From Mesorhabditis belari (taxonomy: Eukaryota; Nematoda; Chromadorea; Rhabditida; Rhabditidae): a stretch of DNA of 64,000 nt. The notes below the pieces were generated by a model. The model saw only the letters and a list, made by a program, of their open reading frames with translations, made no database searches and was not told where the DNA came from. Location: contig CAUEEP010000887.1 in NCBI GenBank assembly GCA_958450365.1, positions 558,001-622,000 on the forward strand, in the 5' to 3' direction. Made by a program: the position numbers and the translations under genes. Shown here piece after piece: positions 43,120 through 54,215 of the stretch; the first letter of the stretch is position 1, and every line of letters starts with the position of its first letter.

Positions 43120-43430
43120 TTGCCGAGCCTGGTACCAACGACTTCAAATTTCAAGTCTGCCTACTTTACTTTCAAATCTGTCTATTTTACGACTTCAAAC
43201 TGGGCAAAAAAAGTCGCTGAATCCCATCGAGATTTGGTCAAAGCATTTGGAAATGATGCATTGTCCGAAAGCCGATACCGAGCCTGGTTCCAACGCTTTC
43301 CGAATGGTGATGAAAGTCTCGGTCATGGATCGGAGGATCATGAACGATCATGAACACTCTCGTCGACCTCAAGCGGTAGACAACGGTATTTTGAGGGCTG
43401 CAATCGAATCGGATCCATGTCAACCGGTAG
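43120..43430 (+). pseudogene. mariner transposase N-terminal (HTH) fragment truncated by a satellite
   Basis: In frame from about 43200 it reads WAKKVAESHRDLVKAFGNDA, then LSESRYRAWFQRFPNGDESL, the mariner DNA-binding HTH. After a short frameshift comes SRRPQAVDNGILRAAIESDP. The coding sequence then turns directly into the 14-bp array. A short duplication (GAGCCTGGTACCAACGACTT at 43127; GAGCCTGGTTCCAACGCTTT at 43278) precedes it. The catalytic domain is gone. Confidence 0.8.
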
Positions 43431-44186
43431 ACCTCAAGCGGTAGACCTCAAGCGGTAGACCTCAAGCGGTAGACCTCAAGCGGTAGACCTCAAGCGGTAG
43501 ACCTCAAGCGGTAGACCTCAAGCGGTAGACCTCAAGCGGTAGACCTCAAGCGGTAGACCTCAAGCGGTAGACCTCAAGCGGTAGACCTCAAGCGGTAGAC
43601 CTCAAGCGGTAGACCTCAAGCGGTAGACCTCAAGCGGTAGACCTCAAGCGGTAGACCTCAAGCGGTAGACCTCAAGCGGTAGACCTCAAGCGGTAGACCT
43701 CAAGCGGTAGACCTCAAGCGGTAGACCTCAAGCGGTAGACCTCAAGCGGTAGACCTCAAGCGGTAGACCTCAAGCGGTAGACCTCAAGCGGTAGACCTCA
43801 AGCGGTAGACCTCAAGCGGTAGACCTCAAGCGGTAGACCTCAAGCGGTAGACCTCAAGCGGTAGACCTCAAGCGGTAGACCTCAAGCGGTAGACCTCAAG
43901 CGGTAGACCTCAAGCGGTAGACCTCAAGCGGTAGACCTCAAGCGGTAGACCTCAAGCGGTAGACCTCAAGCGGTAGACCTCAAGCGGTAGACCTCAAGCG
44001 GTAGACCTCAAGCGGTAGACCTCAAGCGGTAGACCTCAAGCGGTAGACCTCAAGCGGTAGACCTCAAGCGGTAGACCTCAAGCGGTAGACCTCAAGCGGT
44101 AGACCTCAAGCGGTAGACCTCAAGCGGTAGACCTCAAGCGGTAGACCTCAAGCGGTAGACCTCAAGCGGTAGACCTCAAGCGGTAG
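43431..44186 (+). repeat. 14-bp satellite ACCTCAAGCGGTAG, 54 copies
   Basis: 756 bp, i.e. 54 units, essentially identical. The unit equals bases 43366-43379 of the adjacent transposase (codons for RPQAV), and the array starts after CCGGTAG at 43430. It therefore seems to have grown out of the transposase gene. Confidence 0.97.
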
Positions 44187-44973
44187 ACCTCAAACAAGGC
44201 TTCACGGGTCGCTATTGCCGGAATTCTCATCCGACACGCTAAAGATCATGGCTTCTTTGATTCTCTTGAAATTATTTGGAATGAATTGATGGTTTTATGT
44301 TGAATAAATTTTAGTTCAAAGTCCCGCAGTTTTCAATTCACCAATCCAATAAATGCATGCTCATAAAGTGTGTTGTTGATAAATAACAAGAAAAAACAGA
44401 GCAACTTGGCTTAAAAAAAGAAAAATGATCAAATTTAGGGTGAAAAAACACATGGGGACACTTTCTAAGGGTACCCTCCCCAGGGACACACACTATGGGG
44501 ACACTTTTATGGGGATACCCTGGGGACATTCGATGGGGACACTTGGGGGCGGTACTTCGAAAGTATGCCCACCAACCCAATAATTCAGGATGAAGTTAGA
44601 TTTCAGAAAAGTTGTCGATTTCAGTTGTCGGGGTGTTAGAGATGGCGGGATATCAAAAGGGATCCACTCTCTTTAACTTAACCCAAATTCTAGTCCACAT
44701 CCGTTTATACCTAGGAACGAATATAATGCAACATTTGTACAGAAAGCTTTTTCGAGCTTTTATCCAAAAATTCAAATGTCAAATCATATCTTTATCGTTC
44801 ACAAATTCTCTAAAATAAATCAAAAAATAGCTAAATCACATAAATGAAAAGAATTTTATAGAAAAAATTTGATAGAAACGGTTTTTTTGCAATTTTTTTT
44901 GTGGAATATCACAGAAATTCTCAAAATAATCAAATTAAAGCCGATTTTCATTGAAATTGTCTTTTTTTTTTGA

Positions 44974-46555
44974 TTAATAATAGACATTTTGTGGAGTAGC
45001 GAGCTCGTCTTTCAGATTGAATGAGGCAGTTCGATTCGTTTTTCTGAAAAAAATGAATTTAGAAGATTTAGAAGTTTTTTGAAAGAAATTTATTCGCGAC
45101 GACAGTATTTTAAGCGTACAGTCTCGTAGGCAAAAGTTCGTTTAGATTATTTTGTCTTTTTGAGTCTAGTTTTTAGTTTTTTAGTGTTTTAGTTTGAGTT
45201 TTTAGTGTACTTTGCTTAAAAATCTCTGCTACGCTTTTGGCGCATTCAAAAACCCATTTTCTCACACAGTTTACTAGAAAGTGATGTGCTAGAACGTGTG
45301 TTTTTACACTTTTAAGCATAAAGTACATGTCAAAGGCTTGCCTGAGACTTGTCTGGGCTTGCAATTGATAGAAACGAATCTCTGGCGCATTCAACCACCT
45401 GCATCAGTGAAACGATCAGGTGTTTGACTTGAGTTATTGAATTGAGTGTGCCAGAAAGCATTTGTTTACACTTTTAAGTATAAAGTACACATAAAGCTAC
45501 TAACTAACCTTTTATAATGAATCGAACTGCATGTGAGAATGAGGAGGAAGAAAACCGCGGTCACGATCGAGCACAACAAGGCGAACGGCCACGAGTTTGC
45601 TGAAAGTAAGCTTTCTTGACAATTTTATAGTAAAAATACAACAATACCAACTCCTACAATTCGTCCAATACCTTTCTAGCTATTTTTCCTAGCTTTTTAA
45701 TAAAAGTTGTCCAAAAAAAAGCAAAGAATTTGGCGGCAAGGGGAATTGAACCCGGGAGCAAAGGGGGTATAGCTTTCGGAGTCTAACACACTATCCCCTA
45801 GGCCGTCGCTGGTTCTATTGGCTTCAGGCGATTTGTCATCGTCATCGACATCGCGATTTGTCAAAAATTGCTGAAACTTTGGATTAAAACTAGGGTCGGT
45901 GGGGAAAAATAAAAAAAAGACGTATTTCTTAGGATTCTACAGGAGTAGCCAGAATCGGTAGCCAGAATCGGTAGCCAGAATCGGTAGCCAGAATCGGTAG
46001 CTAGAATCGGTAGCCAGAAGCTTTTGTAGCTAGATCCGGTTTCGAAAATCGGTAATGGGTTGAAGTTCCCCAATCAGTCGCCCCGATTCCCCTTTACGGT
46101 TTCCTCCTTTACGGATTAAAGGGAAGCCCCTATACCGTGGGGGTTTGCCAGAGCATGAGTGATTACGCAGCCGCACAAAGAACACCTTGGGATTTACATA
46201 GGGATTTTCCTTTTGCTTTGTAGAAAGAAGAAGGCGAAGAAAGAGGCTGGAAATTTGTAATCGGGAGTATTCGGGGTTGGTGAATTGATTAGCGGGATTC
46301 ATTGGCTAGATTGCTTACCTAGACCTACCGTAAATACTGTAATAGTACCCCACTCCCCTCGTACAGTCGCGTAGTCGCAAAAGTTTTTTAGTATTTCATT
46401 TTTTTCAAAGCGCCCGTACTTCGCGTGTTGCGGTGTGTGTTGCGATAATTCTTGGTCACTCTGTATACCCTTTAGCAGCTGAAAATCTCGATTATTCACT
46501 CTGACAAACCTGGATCAAAGAAATCGTACCACTCTTTCAGGAAAATTTCGCCCAT
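44974..46555 (-). CDS. Small single-pass membrane protein, 68 aa, 3 exons
   Basis: Exons 46555-46510, 45599-45509 and 45043-44974 join in phase (1, then 2) and end in TAA, 207 nt in all. It reads MGEIFLKEWYDFFDPANS, then a hydrophobic helix WPFALLCSIVTAVFFLLIL, a basic boundary (HYKRKTNRT) and the tail LKDELATPQNVYY. The positive residues after the helix suggest an N-out, C-in single-pass protein or a regulatory microprotein (inference). It is not from a family I recognise. Intron 1 contains a tRNA-like sequence and a 13-bp repeat. The clean phases and the charge pattern are the main support; there is no homology evidence. Confidence 0.6.
45732..45812 (-). pseudogene. tRNA-like sequence 5
   Basis: Minus strand: A-like GGCCTAGGGGATAGTGTG, B box GGGTTCAATTCCC, end CTTGCCGCC. 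Closely related to the copy at 52250-52330. The acceptor does not pair well. Confidence 0.5.
45945..46015 (+). repeat. 13-bp repeat GTAGCCAGAATCG
   Basis: About five copies. Confidence 0.9.
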
Positions 46556-46621
46556 TTTATCGATTGATTAGAGAAAATTAGGGAAATATTGTAGTTTTTG
46601 AGAGCTGAAATTTCAATTAGA

Positions 46622-46978
46622 ACTTCGTAGGAAATAGGAACTATAAAAGAACTATAAAGGAACTAAACAGGAACTCTAAAGGAACTATAAATGAACTATA
46701 AAGGAACTAAACAGGAACTATAAAAGAACTAAATAGGAACTATAAAGGAACTAAACAGGAACTCTAAAGGAACTCTAAAGGAACTCTAAAGGAACTAAAC
46801 AGGAACTCTAAAGGAACTCTAAAGGAACTCTAAAGGAACTAAACAGGAACTCTAAAGGAACTCTAAAGCAACTCTAAAGGAACTCTAAAGGAACTCTAAA
46901 GCAACTCTAAAGCAACTCTAAAGGAACTATAAAAGAACTAAATATAAACTATAAAGGAACTATAAAGGAACTTAAGTA
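46622..46978 (+). repeat. 11-bp satellite AGGAACTCTAA
   Basis: About 30 copies of AGGAACTMTAA, with AACTAAACAGGAACT interruptions. Confidence 0.93.
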
Positions 46979-47019
46979 AAAGTGGATAAAATGTCGATCA
47001 ATAACTCTTCAAGGGCTTT

Positions 47020-47160
47020 TGAAAAGAAGCCAAAATAAGCCAAAATAAGTCAAAAATAAAGCCAAAAAGCCAAAAAAGCCAAAAACCCAAAAATAAGCCA
47101 AAAAAGCCAAAAAAGCCAAAAATAAAGCCAAAATCAAGCCCAAAAAGCCAAAAATGAATC
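47020..47160 (+). repeat. AAGCCAAAAAT repeat
   Basis: Irregular AAGCCAAAA words of 9-12 bp. Confidence 0.85.
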
Positions 47161-47474
47161 GTGGGATATCAGAGGATTCACGAAAACACTCAAAGAAGAA
47201 ACTAAGAAAGAAACATGAGAAAGTACATCAAAAAAAAGATGTGATAAAGTAAAAGTTTTTTAAAAGAAAATCTCTTTTTAAAAGAAAATTCTTTGCTTTC
47301 ATCATTTTCTTTGGTTTTATTGCTTTTCCATTCCACAAATAAACAAATTTTGTTTGGCTGAAAAAGCGGAAAAAAAGGAAAAACAAAAATCGTCTCCATT
47401 ATCAGATCAAAATGTGTGTGAAAAGGGCAAAATGAGGGGGAAATGATGGGGAAATGATGATAAACATATGGGCA

Positions 47475-47905
47475 TTTTAAAGGAAAATTGAGAATTTTAA
47501 AGGAAAATCGAGGATTTTAAAGGAAATTTCGCGATTTTAAGGGAAATTTCGCGATTTTAAGGGAAATTTCAATGATTTACGGGAAATTTAAAGGAAATTC
47601 GAGAATTTCAATGCATTTCTTCTTGAAAAACTTATAACTTTTCTCCAAAAGCCGTTTTTCTACGTAAACCAGCAAAAAAGAAACGCAAAAAGAAACGTCG
47701 AAGACGTGGTGGCAAAGCGATCGTTGTCCCCAAGAACCGACCGCGATTTTAAGGGACATTTCGCGATTTTTAGGGGAAATTTCGCGATTTTAAGGGAAAT
47801 TTCGCGATTTTTAGGGGAAATTTCGCGATTTTAAGGGAAATTTCGCGATTTTAAGGGAAATTTCGCGATTTTAAGGGAAATTTCGCGATTTTAAGGGAAA
47901 TTTCG
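47475..47905 (+). repeat. 19-20 bp satellite AAGGGAAATTTCGCGATTTT
   Basis: Two blocks (47475-47605, 47740-47905) of the same unit, separated by a non-repeat island at 47610-47745. Confidence 0.93.
47640..47757 (+). CDS. Possible basic terminal exon between satellite blocks
   Basis: After an AG the frame reads VFLRKPAKKKRKKKRRRRGG, then KAIVVPKNRPRF and a TAA within the repeat. Strongly basic, like a nuclear localisation or ribosomal-protein-type tail. A second frame is also open here. No partner exon found; low confidence. Confidence 0.22.
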
Positions 47906-48112
47906 CGATTTTACGGCCAATTTGGAGATTTTACGGCCAATTTGGAGATTTTACGGCCAATTTGGAGATTTTACGGCCAATTTGGAGATTTTACGGCCAA
48001 TTTGGAGATTTTACGGCCAATTTGGAGATTTTACGGCCAATTTGGAGATTTTACGGCCAATTTGGAGATTTTACGGCCAATTTGGAGATTTTACGGCCAA
48101 TTTGGAGATTTT
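47905..48112 (+). repeat. 20-bp satellite TTTTACGGCCAATTTGGAGA
   Basis: Ten to eleven perfect copies. It shares the TTTTA phase with the preceding array, so one probably arose from the other. Confidence 0.95.
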
Positions 48113-48246
48113 GAACGATTTTAATATTTGGATTCGCGATTTTAATCAATTTTATTATTTAATTTTAATAAAACTCTTTTAAAAGTCTTAAAATCGATTT
48201 GCCATTTAACATCAGAAAAAAAATTGAAAAGTGAAAATGAAAAGAG

Positions 48247-48331
48247 TGGCATTACGGGGAATCGAATCCCCGAGTCGTAGACAAATGTCGATCAATAGAC
48301 AAGCACGCTCCTGACTCAGCCACGGCGACTA
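48247..48331 (-). pseudogene. tRNA-like sequence 6
   Basis: Minus strand: A box GTGGCTGAGTCAGG, B-like GGATTCGATTCC, with an extended middle. Acceptor not paired. Confidence 0.5.
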
Positions 48332-48397
48332 CTCGTCAGCCTCGTCAGACTACTCGTCAGCCCCGAAAAAATTCAGCCAGAAAAATCCGCACTTACA

Positions 48398-48485
48398 GTA
48401 CTGGACAATGAAATATGAAATGTGAAAAACGATCGTCACTTTTGCGCGTCTGTAACTCTCTTGTCTTTGAGTTTGTCTTTGAGTT
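48398..48485 (+). mobile_element. Single end of the Tc1-type MITE
   Basis: ACAGTACTGGACAATGAAAT then GCGCGTCTGTAACTC and TTTGAGTTTGTC match the ends of the MITE at 31655-31925. Confidence 0.7.
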
Positions 48486-48894
48486 TAACATTTTTAAATA
48501 AAATAAACAACAACCAAAAAATTCAAATGTCCAAATAAATAGCAAACAAATATGCGAACAAAAGGCTAGTGTTTTATCTGCCATTCTTGCCACTGAACTC
48601 GGCACGTGTTCCTATTTGCGATCACATTTTGCACTTAATCATAAGAATTTGAATATCTCTTTACTTTTCTCTTTTGCGCTTTTGCGCTTTGCGCAATAGG
48701 AGACACGTCGCTTTCTAAAACAATTCGAAACTGTAAACAATTGTAATTGTGATCGAAACTGTAAACAATTGTAATTGTGATCGAAAACGAGTGCTCTCGA
48801 ATTCGAAATTTAAGGCCAGAAGCCAGATCTAACATTAGGCTAAATATTAAGAACTTAAAAAGCACCTAAAAAAACTAAAAACTTAGCTAAAAAG

Positions 48895-49225
48895 TTCTTT
48901 TAAAAGCTAAAATGATCTTTCTAGTTAGATCTAAAATGATCTAACTAAAATTATCTAGCTAAAACGATCTTTCTAGATCTAGATCTAGATCTAAAATGAT
49001 CTAACTAAAATGATCTCTCTAGATCTAGATCTAAAATGATCTAGCTAAAATGATCTAGCTAAAATGATCTCTCTAGATCTAGCTAAAATGATCTCTCTAG
49101 ATCTAGATCTAAAATGATCTAGCTAAAATGATCTCTCTAGATCTAGATCTAGATCTAAAATGATCTAACTAAAATGATCTTTCTAGATCTAGATCTAAAA
49201 TAATCTAGCTAAAATGATCTTTCAA
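48895..49225 (+). repeat. TCTAGATCTA/AAAATGATC repeat
   Basis: About 20 variably ordered units of AAAATGATCT and CTAGAT, many palindromic (AGATCTAGATCT). Confidence 0.9.
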
Positions 49226-49944
49226 TATTTCCCCTAGCCATTCTAAAACTAATTGATGAAATTTTTGCAATAAAATCGCAAAAGAAAAGTATAAGAAGAG
49301 ATTTTTTTTGCAAGTCAATTGGTAAATGAACGGAAAAGTGTCTATAAAATGGGGGAAACACGAAAACTGAAATATTCGGAGAGGAAAAGTGCAAATGGCA
49401 AGCATTTTTTCCGATGAATGATTGTTATTTGATGAAGGAAAGAAAAAGAAAATGATTGGGTACTTAAAAGGTCAGTGGTTATTGTTATCAACTATATATA
49501 AAGCAGAAGAGACGTCTGTCCGTTCGTCTGTGCGCAGCCATTGGTAAGATTGCGTGGAAAACGTGGACCTCTTCAGTGGAAAATGCGAATTTTAGTGAGC
49601 GTTTTTTGCTGGTTGGAATAGAATTGAATAGAGTTTGAAAGGAATGGGAAAAGGAAACAAAGAAATAGGCAAAATTGTTGGCTAAGTGATAGCTGGTTTC
49701 TTAAAAATTCTATTAGACTTTTCAGACTTTCAAACTTTCAAACTCAGGAATTTTCAAGAGCCTAGGCATAGCGATAAAATGGTCGATTTAGCAGTTAAAT
49801 AAAAGAAAGTTAAGCTATTTATAGAAGCTATAGAAGCTCATAGGGCATATTATCATATTCCAAACAGATCAAAACAGAATGATCATATTTAAGCCAGCTA
49901 GCCTGGAGCAAAGAGTCAAGAGCTGATTTCTGGGTTGGTCTGAA

Positions 49945-50090
49945 AGGCTGAGAGTCTGAGAGTCTGAAAGGCTGAAAGGCTGAGAGTCTGAAAGTCTGAA
50001 AGTCTGAAAGTCTGAGAGTCTGAAAATCTGAAAGTCTGAAAGGCTGAGAGTCTGAAAGGCTGAGAGTCTGAAAAATTGCTTTAAGATTTC
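49945..50090 (+). repeat. 10-bp CTGARAGKCT minisatellite
   Basis: About 14 copies of CTGAAAGTCT, CTGAGAGTCT and CTGAAAGGCT mixed. Confidence 0.9.
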
Positions 50091-50244
50091 AAGATTGGAA
50101 AAATTTAAGTAACAACTTTCTTGTCAATCGAAAAATCGGTTCTTTTCCGTTATAGATTTGCGGAATTTGCATTTTGCCATCCTTTCATGAAAATTGAACA
50201 AGGAAAACGACAGAAAATTCGTTCCTTTGCTATTTCCTGACCAG

Positions 50245-50365
50245 AATTTACTCTCATTGTTGGCGAGGATACAACACTCAACAGATGGAGGAAGCCGGCT
50301 TTACCCACGCTCAAGTCAACCATTCACACGCAGATGATCAAGTACAACTTTCTGAATCCGGATGA
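50245..50365 (+). CDS. Possible terminal exon, secreted-like
   Basis: Following TCCTGACCAG, it reads IYSHCWRGYNTQQMEEAGFT, then HAQVNHSHADDQVQLSESG and a stop. Composition is coding-like. A 20-bp word (CCATTCACACGC..GATGATC) is duplicated just after the stop. No phase-compatible upstream exon was found. Confidence 0.3.
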
Positions 50366-50489
50366 GTCTGCCATTCACACGCTAGATGATCGATCTATGG
50401 AGAAATGGAGAAACACGAAGCACCGCGGCACAGCACGGCTTTATTTTTTCCGTTTTTCCTAAGAAAAAACCGCAGAAGCTGATCAACTT

Positions 50490-51045
50490 TGACGCCGTTT
50501 TTCTCTATGTTCTTACAGGTGATTATCCTAAACAAACTGCACTTTTCTCTAGCTAAATTTTATGAGGATTCTAATGAGACCAACCGTAAGTCAATCCGAT
50601 CCTTGTGCATCGAGATATAGAGTAAAATAGAAAAGTGCACTAAAGTGCCATTTTGACTGTATAAAAACGGCACTTTAGCGCACTACTTTTCAAAGCCGTT
50701 TTTCTCTATGTTCTTACAGGTGATTATCCTAAACAAACTGCACTTTTTTCTAGCTAAATTTTATGAGGATTCTAATGAGACCAACCATAAGTCAATCCGA
50801 TGCTTGTACGTCGAGATATAAGCAGTTAAAGTTGATCGGATTCTGTAGGTTTTTCCCTAAGAAAAAACCGAAGAAGCCGATCAACTTTAACGCCGTTTTT
50901 CTCTATGTTCTTACAGGTGATTATCCTAAACAAATTGCACTTTTCTCTAGCTAAATTTTATGAGGATTCTAATGAAATCAACCGTAAGTCGATCCGTTTG
51001 ATGGAAGTCGAGATATAAGCAGTTAAAGTTGATCAGCTTCTGTAG
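50490..51045 (+). repeat. About 200-bp tandem repeat, 3 copies
   Basis: GTTCTTACAGGTGATTATCC recurs at about 50508, 50708 and 50908. Each unit carries CTAGCTAAATTTTATGAGG, and in two units a hairpin between AAAGTTGATCGGATTCTG and its complement around TTTTTCCCTAAGAAAAAACC. Confidence 0.9.
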
Positions 51046-52100
51046 GTTTTTCCCTAAGAACCTCTCGAGCTACCTAACTGAATTCATGGTCGAACAAGTA
51101 GTGGTAAAGGACAATTTCTACGAAAGGGTTTTGCAAGAAATTGCTATTGCAATTCCTCATCCATCTTATTTTAATGTTTTTTTTTTGATTTTGTTTAAAT
51201 TAATCGATTTTTTATCGATTAAAAGTTTAAATTTTGCGGATTTATAACAAAAAAGAACCAAAAAATGTAATGTAAATGAAGAAATCAAAAGAAATTTAGA
51301 GAAAAATGAAATTCAAGTCATAGAAAAGTGATAAAAGTGGAAAAATTGACCAAAAAAGGCACTTAGCTGAACAGCAGTCTACTGAAATACAAAAGCTATT
51401 CAGTTAAGGCGTTAAAAGTCCTCAAAAACTCAAAAACTCAAAAAAAAGAAGAATCCCAGTCAAGGTTAACGATCTCAAGTTCCCAATAACTCCTTTAGCT
51501 TGCTGTAAGTGTATTTGATGGAACATCATTTCTTTTCTTTCTTTTCTTCTTTTCTTTTCACCAACCGGAACTCTCTGACAATGAGATACAAGAAAGAAAG
51601 AGACAAATAATGCAAAAAATGCAAAAAAAAAAGAGAGTAAACTTGTCACAGTTTCTTTTTTTCTTTCAAGTTCTGCAATTTCTTTTTGTTTGTTAGTCAA
51701 TAAAGGGAAATCTTTGGGTTAACATGATTAATCAAAAATGAGATCTGAACTAATAGAGAGACTTTTTAATGTTGATATCATTAGAAAGTCGGTTTCTGAA
51801 ACCAACAAAATCTTGAAGATCTTGAAGATCTTGAAAAGAGAAAGTTTTAAAGGCACTTCTACTTCTTCTAGCTTTTGAGAGATCAGGAGAACCGGGAAAG
51901 GGAAAAGAAGAATTACATTTAGTAGGCCAACAATAATTTCGGGAGTAATGAAGCTCATCTAATCCTTTAGATGAACCATCTAAAGGAAACTAAATCTTAT
52001 GAATTGAAAAAGAAAAAGACTAAGCTTAAAACGGCTTTCAGCTTAAAAAGAAAACACTTTAGAAACTCAAAAAAATGTGCGAAAGTTTTACAAAAAAAGT
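51045..52100. other. No gene recognised
   Basis: Two minus-strand frames (51422-51700 and 51728-51958) begin plausibly, the second with MSFITPEIIVGLLNVILLF, which looks like a membrane segment. Neither shows a clear donor or family motif. Confidence 0.35.
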
Positions 52101-52109
52101 AAAACGGTG

Positions 52110-52255
52110 GCAGGCGGGCCACGGGCAGGCGGGCGGACTTAGGGCAGGCAGGCAGGCTTAGGGCAGACAGGCGGGCCACGGGCAGGCGGGCGGGCCACGG
52201 GCAGGCAGGCGGGCTTAAGGCAGGTAGGGCGGGGCCACGGGCAGGCAGGGCGGCA
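52110..52255 (+). repeat. GGGCAGGCGGGC repeat
   Basis: GC-rich 4-20 bp units (GGCAGGCGGGCCACG). Confidence 0.9.
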
Positions 52256-52331
52256 AGAGGAATCGAACCCGGGGGCAAAGCTTGCACTAGTTTAATAGCC
52301 TAACGCACTATCCCCTAGTCTGCGGCTGCTT
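52250..52331 (-). pseudogene. tRNA-like sequence 7
   Basis: Minus strand: ACTAGGGGATAGTGCG (A-like), GGGTTCGATTCC (B box), end TCTTGCCG. Same family as 45732-45812. Confidence 0.5.
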
Positions 52332-52479
52332 AGGTTCGTTGCGGTATGGCAGCGGCTTATTGGTGGGGGCAGTGCTGGAGCTTTGGGACGTTCTTTTTGG
52401 ACACATAACAGGCTTGAACGATTTGAAATCTGAAAAAAACGATTAAACAAGAAGTTTTCAAAAGAAACGACCAATAAAG

Positions 52480-52660
52480 GGGCTTAAAACTGGCACCAAA
52501 CGGCGTTTTTGGCTTGCGATTTGGGGTTTTCTCAGTCTCAGAATTGAGGCTTGGGCTTAGTCGGCTTAAAACTGGTACTAAACCGCGTTTTTGCTTCGAG
52601 ATTTGCGGTTTTCTCAGTCTCAGAATTGAGGCTTGGGCTTAGTCAGCCTAAAACTTAGAA
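52480..52660 (+). repeat. Tandem duplication of about 83 bp
   Basis: GGCTTAAAACTGGYACYAAAC through TTGAGGCTTGGGCTTAGTC occurs twice. Confidence 0.85.
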
Positions 52661-52814
52661 AAACTCTAGAACTTAAAGTTAGAAACGGCAAATAATGATC
52701 TGAAAAAGTTGCAAAGAGCCAAATGATCTCCAAAACACATTTTTCAGCTATTCATTCGACAAATTCACACAAAAAAGCCGATGCTATTTGCAGCTAATCA
52801 CGCTTTTTAGCTAA

Positions 52815-52915
52815 CCAACTTTCTGGTGCACTCAATTCGTTTTTGTTGCGACTTTTTTGCGACTATTTGATTTCTGTACATGAGTCTAATAAAGTGCACC
52901 AGAAAGAGTGCGTTT
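52815..52915. repeat. Hairpin repeat with CTTTCTGGTGCACT ends
   Basis: CTTTCTGGTGCACT and AGTGCACCAGAAAG flank 60 bp and pair. Similar words (AGTGTACTTT, GTTTTTACACTTTTAAGCAT) recur near 45200-45490, suggesting a small foldback family. Confidence 0.5.
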
Positions 52916-53344
52916 ACATTGCCAAAATAAACACAAAAAGTTTCGTTTGGATATGAGATTTTGAAAGAACTCTCTTTTGCAAAAATACAAATGAAATGTC
53001 GATAAATCTGAAAATTTTTCCGTTCTATGTCCGTCTCAAAAGTAACGCCGCGAAAAGTGAGTAATCCGCGTGATGAAAACAAAAAAAAAATTCTCCACTT
53101 TCTCTCTGCCCAAACATTTCAAAGTTACGATTTTTCTCCTTGACAAAAAGTGATACTAGGGAAATGAAGTGAATGAAAGTTCGACTGTGAAAAAGTGGAA
53201 AAAATAAGTGTTCGACGAGTGAATGAGCGATAGAAACGGAATTCCTGAACAAATTTGTTGCAAGACGTGATTTTTAGGAAAATCATTTGTATTCTTTTAT
53301 ACTCCTTTAGTTTACTTACGAGGTTTGCCTTTACTTGTTCCAAT

Positions 53345-53620
53345 GTCAAGCCTGGGTTCAGCCAGGTTCAGCCAGGGTAGCCAGGTCCAGCCAGGGTAAC
53401 CAGGTTCAGCCAGGTCCAGTCAGGTTCAACCAGGTTCAGCCAGGTTCAGCCAGGCTCAGCCAGGCTCAGCCAGGTCCAACCAGGTCCAACCAGGTTCAGC
53501 CAGGTTCAGCCAGGTTTAGCCAGGTTCAGCCAGGTTTAGCCAGGTTCAGCCAGGTTCACCCAGGCTTAGCCAGGTTCACCCAGGCTTAGCCAGGTTCACC
53601 CAGGCTCAGCCAGGCCAAAA
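53345..53620 (+). repeat. 10-bp satellite CCAGGTTCAG
   Basis: About 27 copies of CCAGGYTCAG, with GTCCAG and TTTAG variants. It directly precedes the candidate exon at 53631. Confidence 0.93.
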
Positions 53621-53630
53621 GCAGATTCAG

Positions 53631-54003
53631 AAGAGGCAAAAACCACTCTCAGACAAGTTTGAAGAATCTGGGAAAGAGGAGATGACACCGAGTGTCGCCG
53701 AAATGTTTTACACAGAGTATGAGGAATGGCTTCAACAGGTAAATTGCTGCTGTAATTAGTGGCATTATACAAATAAATAGACAAAGAAGGTACCGTGAAT
53801 ACTGGGATTGCAGTAACCTTATCGAGAAACAGGGTTCACGTTTTCCTTTTCAGGATAGTCAACGCCTGGCTCGTCGCCGAATCTTTGACCGTCTCTCAAA
53901 GCTGTACCTCGTCCAAAAGCCAGTCAAGCCAAGGTCATGCATTTTGACAAAGAGTTTAGACAGTACCTATGCTGCATATGTGGTTCACATATGCCAAGTC
54001 TAA
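53631..54003 (+). CDS. Candidate two-exon gene fragment, basic/acidic protein
   Basis: Exons 53631-53738 and 53854-54003 join in phase 0 with GTAAAT...TTTTCAG borders. Reads KRQKPLSDKFEESGKEEMTP, SVAEMFYTEYEEWLQQ, then DSQRLARRRIFDRLSKLYLV and QKPVKP, with an open frame to a stop at 54001. The first exon may start at the internal ATG (MTPSVAEM) or continue from an earlier exon, since an acceptor GATTCAG precedes it. Coiled-coil-like charge pattern; no family known to me. Confidence 0.42.
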
Positions 54004-54215
54004 CTAGGGAAAAGTACTAGGTCACTTTGGGATTTCGGAACGAAATCTACCCCATCCAATAGAAAATTGAAAAGGGAATCCGAATCTGTAATCGAAATCT
54101 GCTGAATAGCTCGCAAACGCAAGATTTCTGACATCGAAGTTTTTGATATATACTCTCGGGTCGAGTTTATGCGATCCCTTTCAGATCGAGTTTATGCGAA
54201 GCCGTTCAGCCACAG

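Larger units (their letters stand above)
41460..44610. mobile_element. 3.15-kb palindrome built on a mariner element
   Basis: Arms of at least 420 bp (41460-41884 and 44186-44610) are near-identical inverted repeats. Inside them lie mariner ends with flanking TA at 41721 and 44349. The arms extend 260 bp beyond those ends and include a GTCCCC-rich segment (41520-41625), so the inversion covers host or older-element DNA too. The 80-aa frame in each arm is identical. The core contains a broken transposase start (43204-43430), 14-bp arrays at both sides and a 20-bp array. At least one mismatch is seen (GTGGCGG / CCGACAC). Confidence 0.88.

Noticed and set aside
43431..44186. CRISPR array
   Set aside because: Units are 14 bp and contiguous with no spacers; eukaryotic context.
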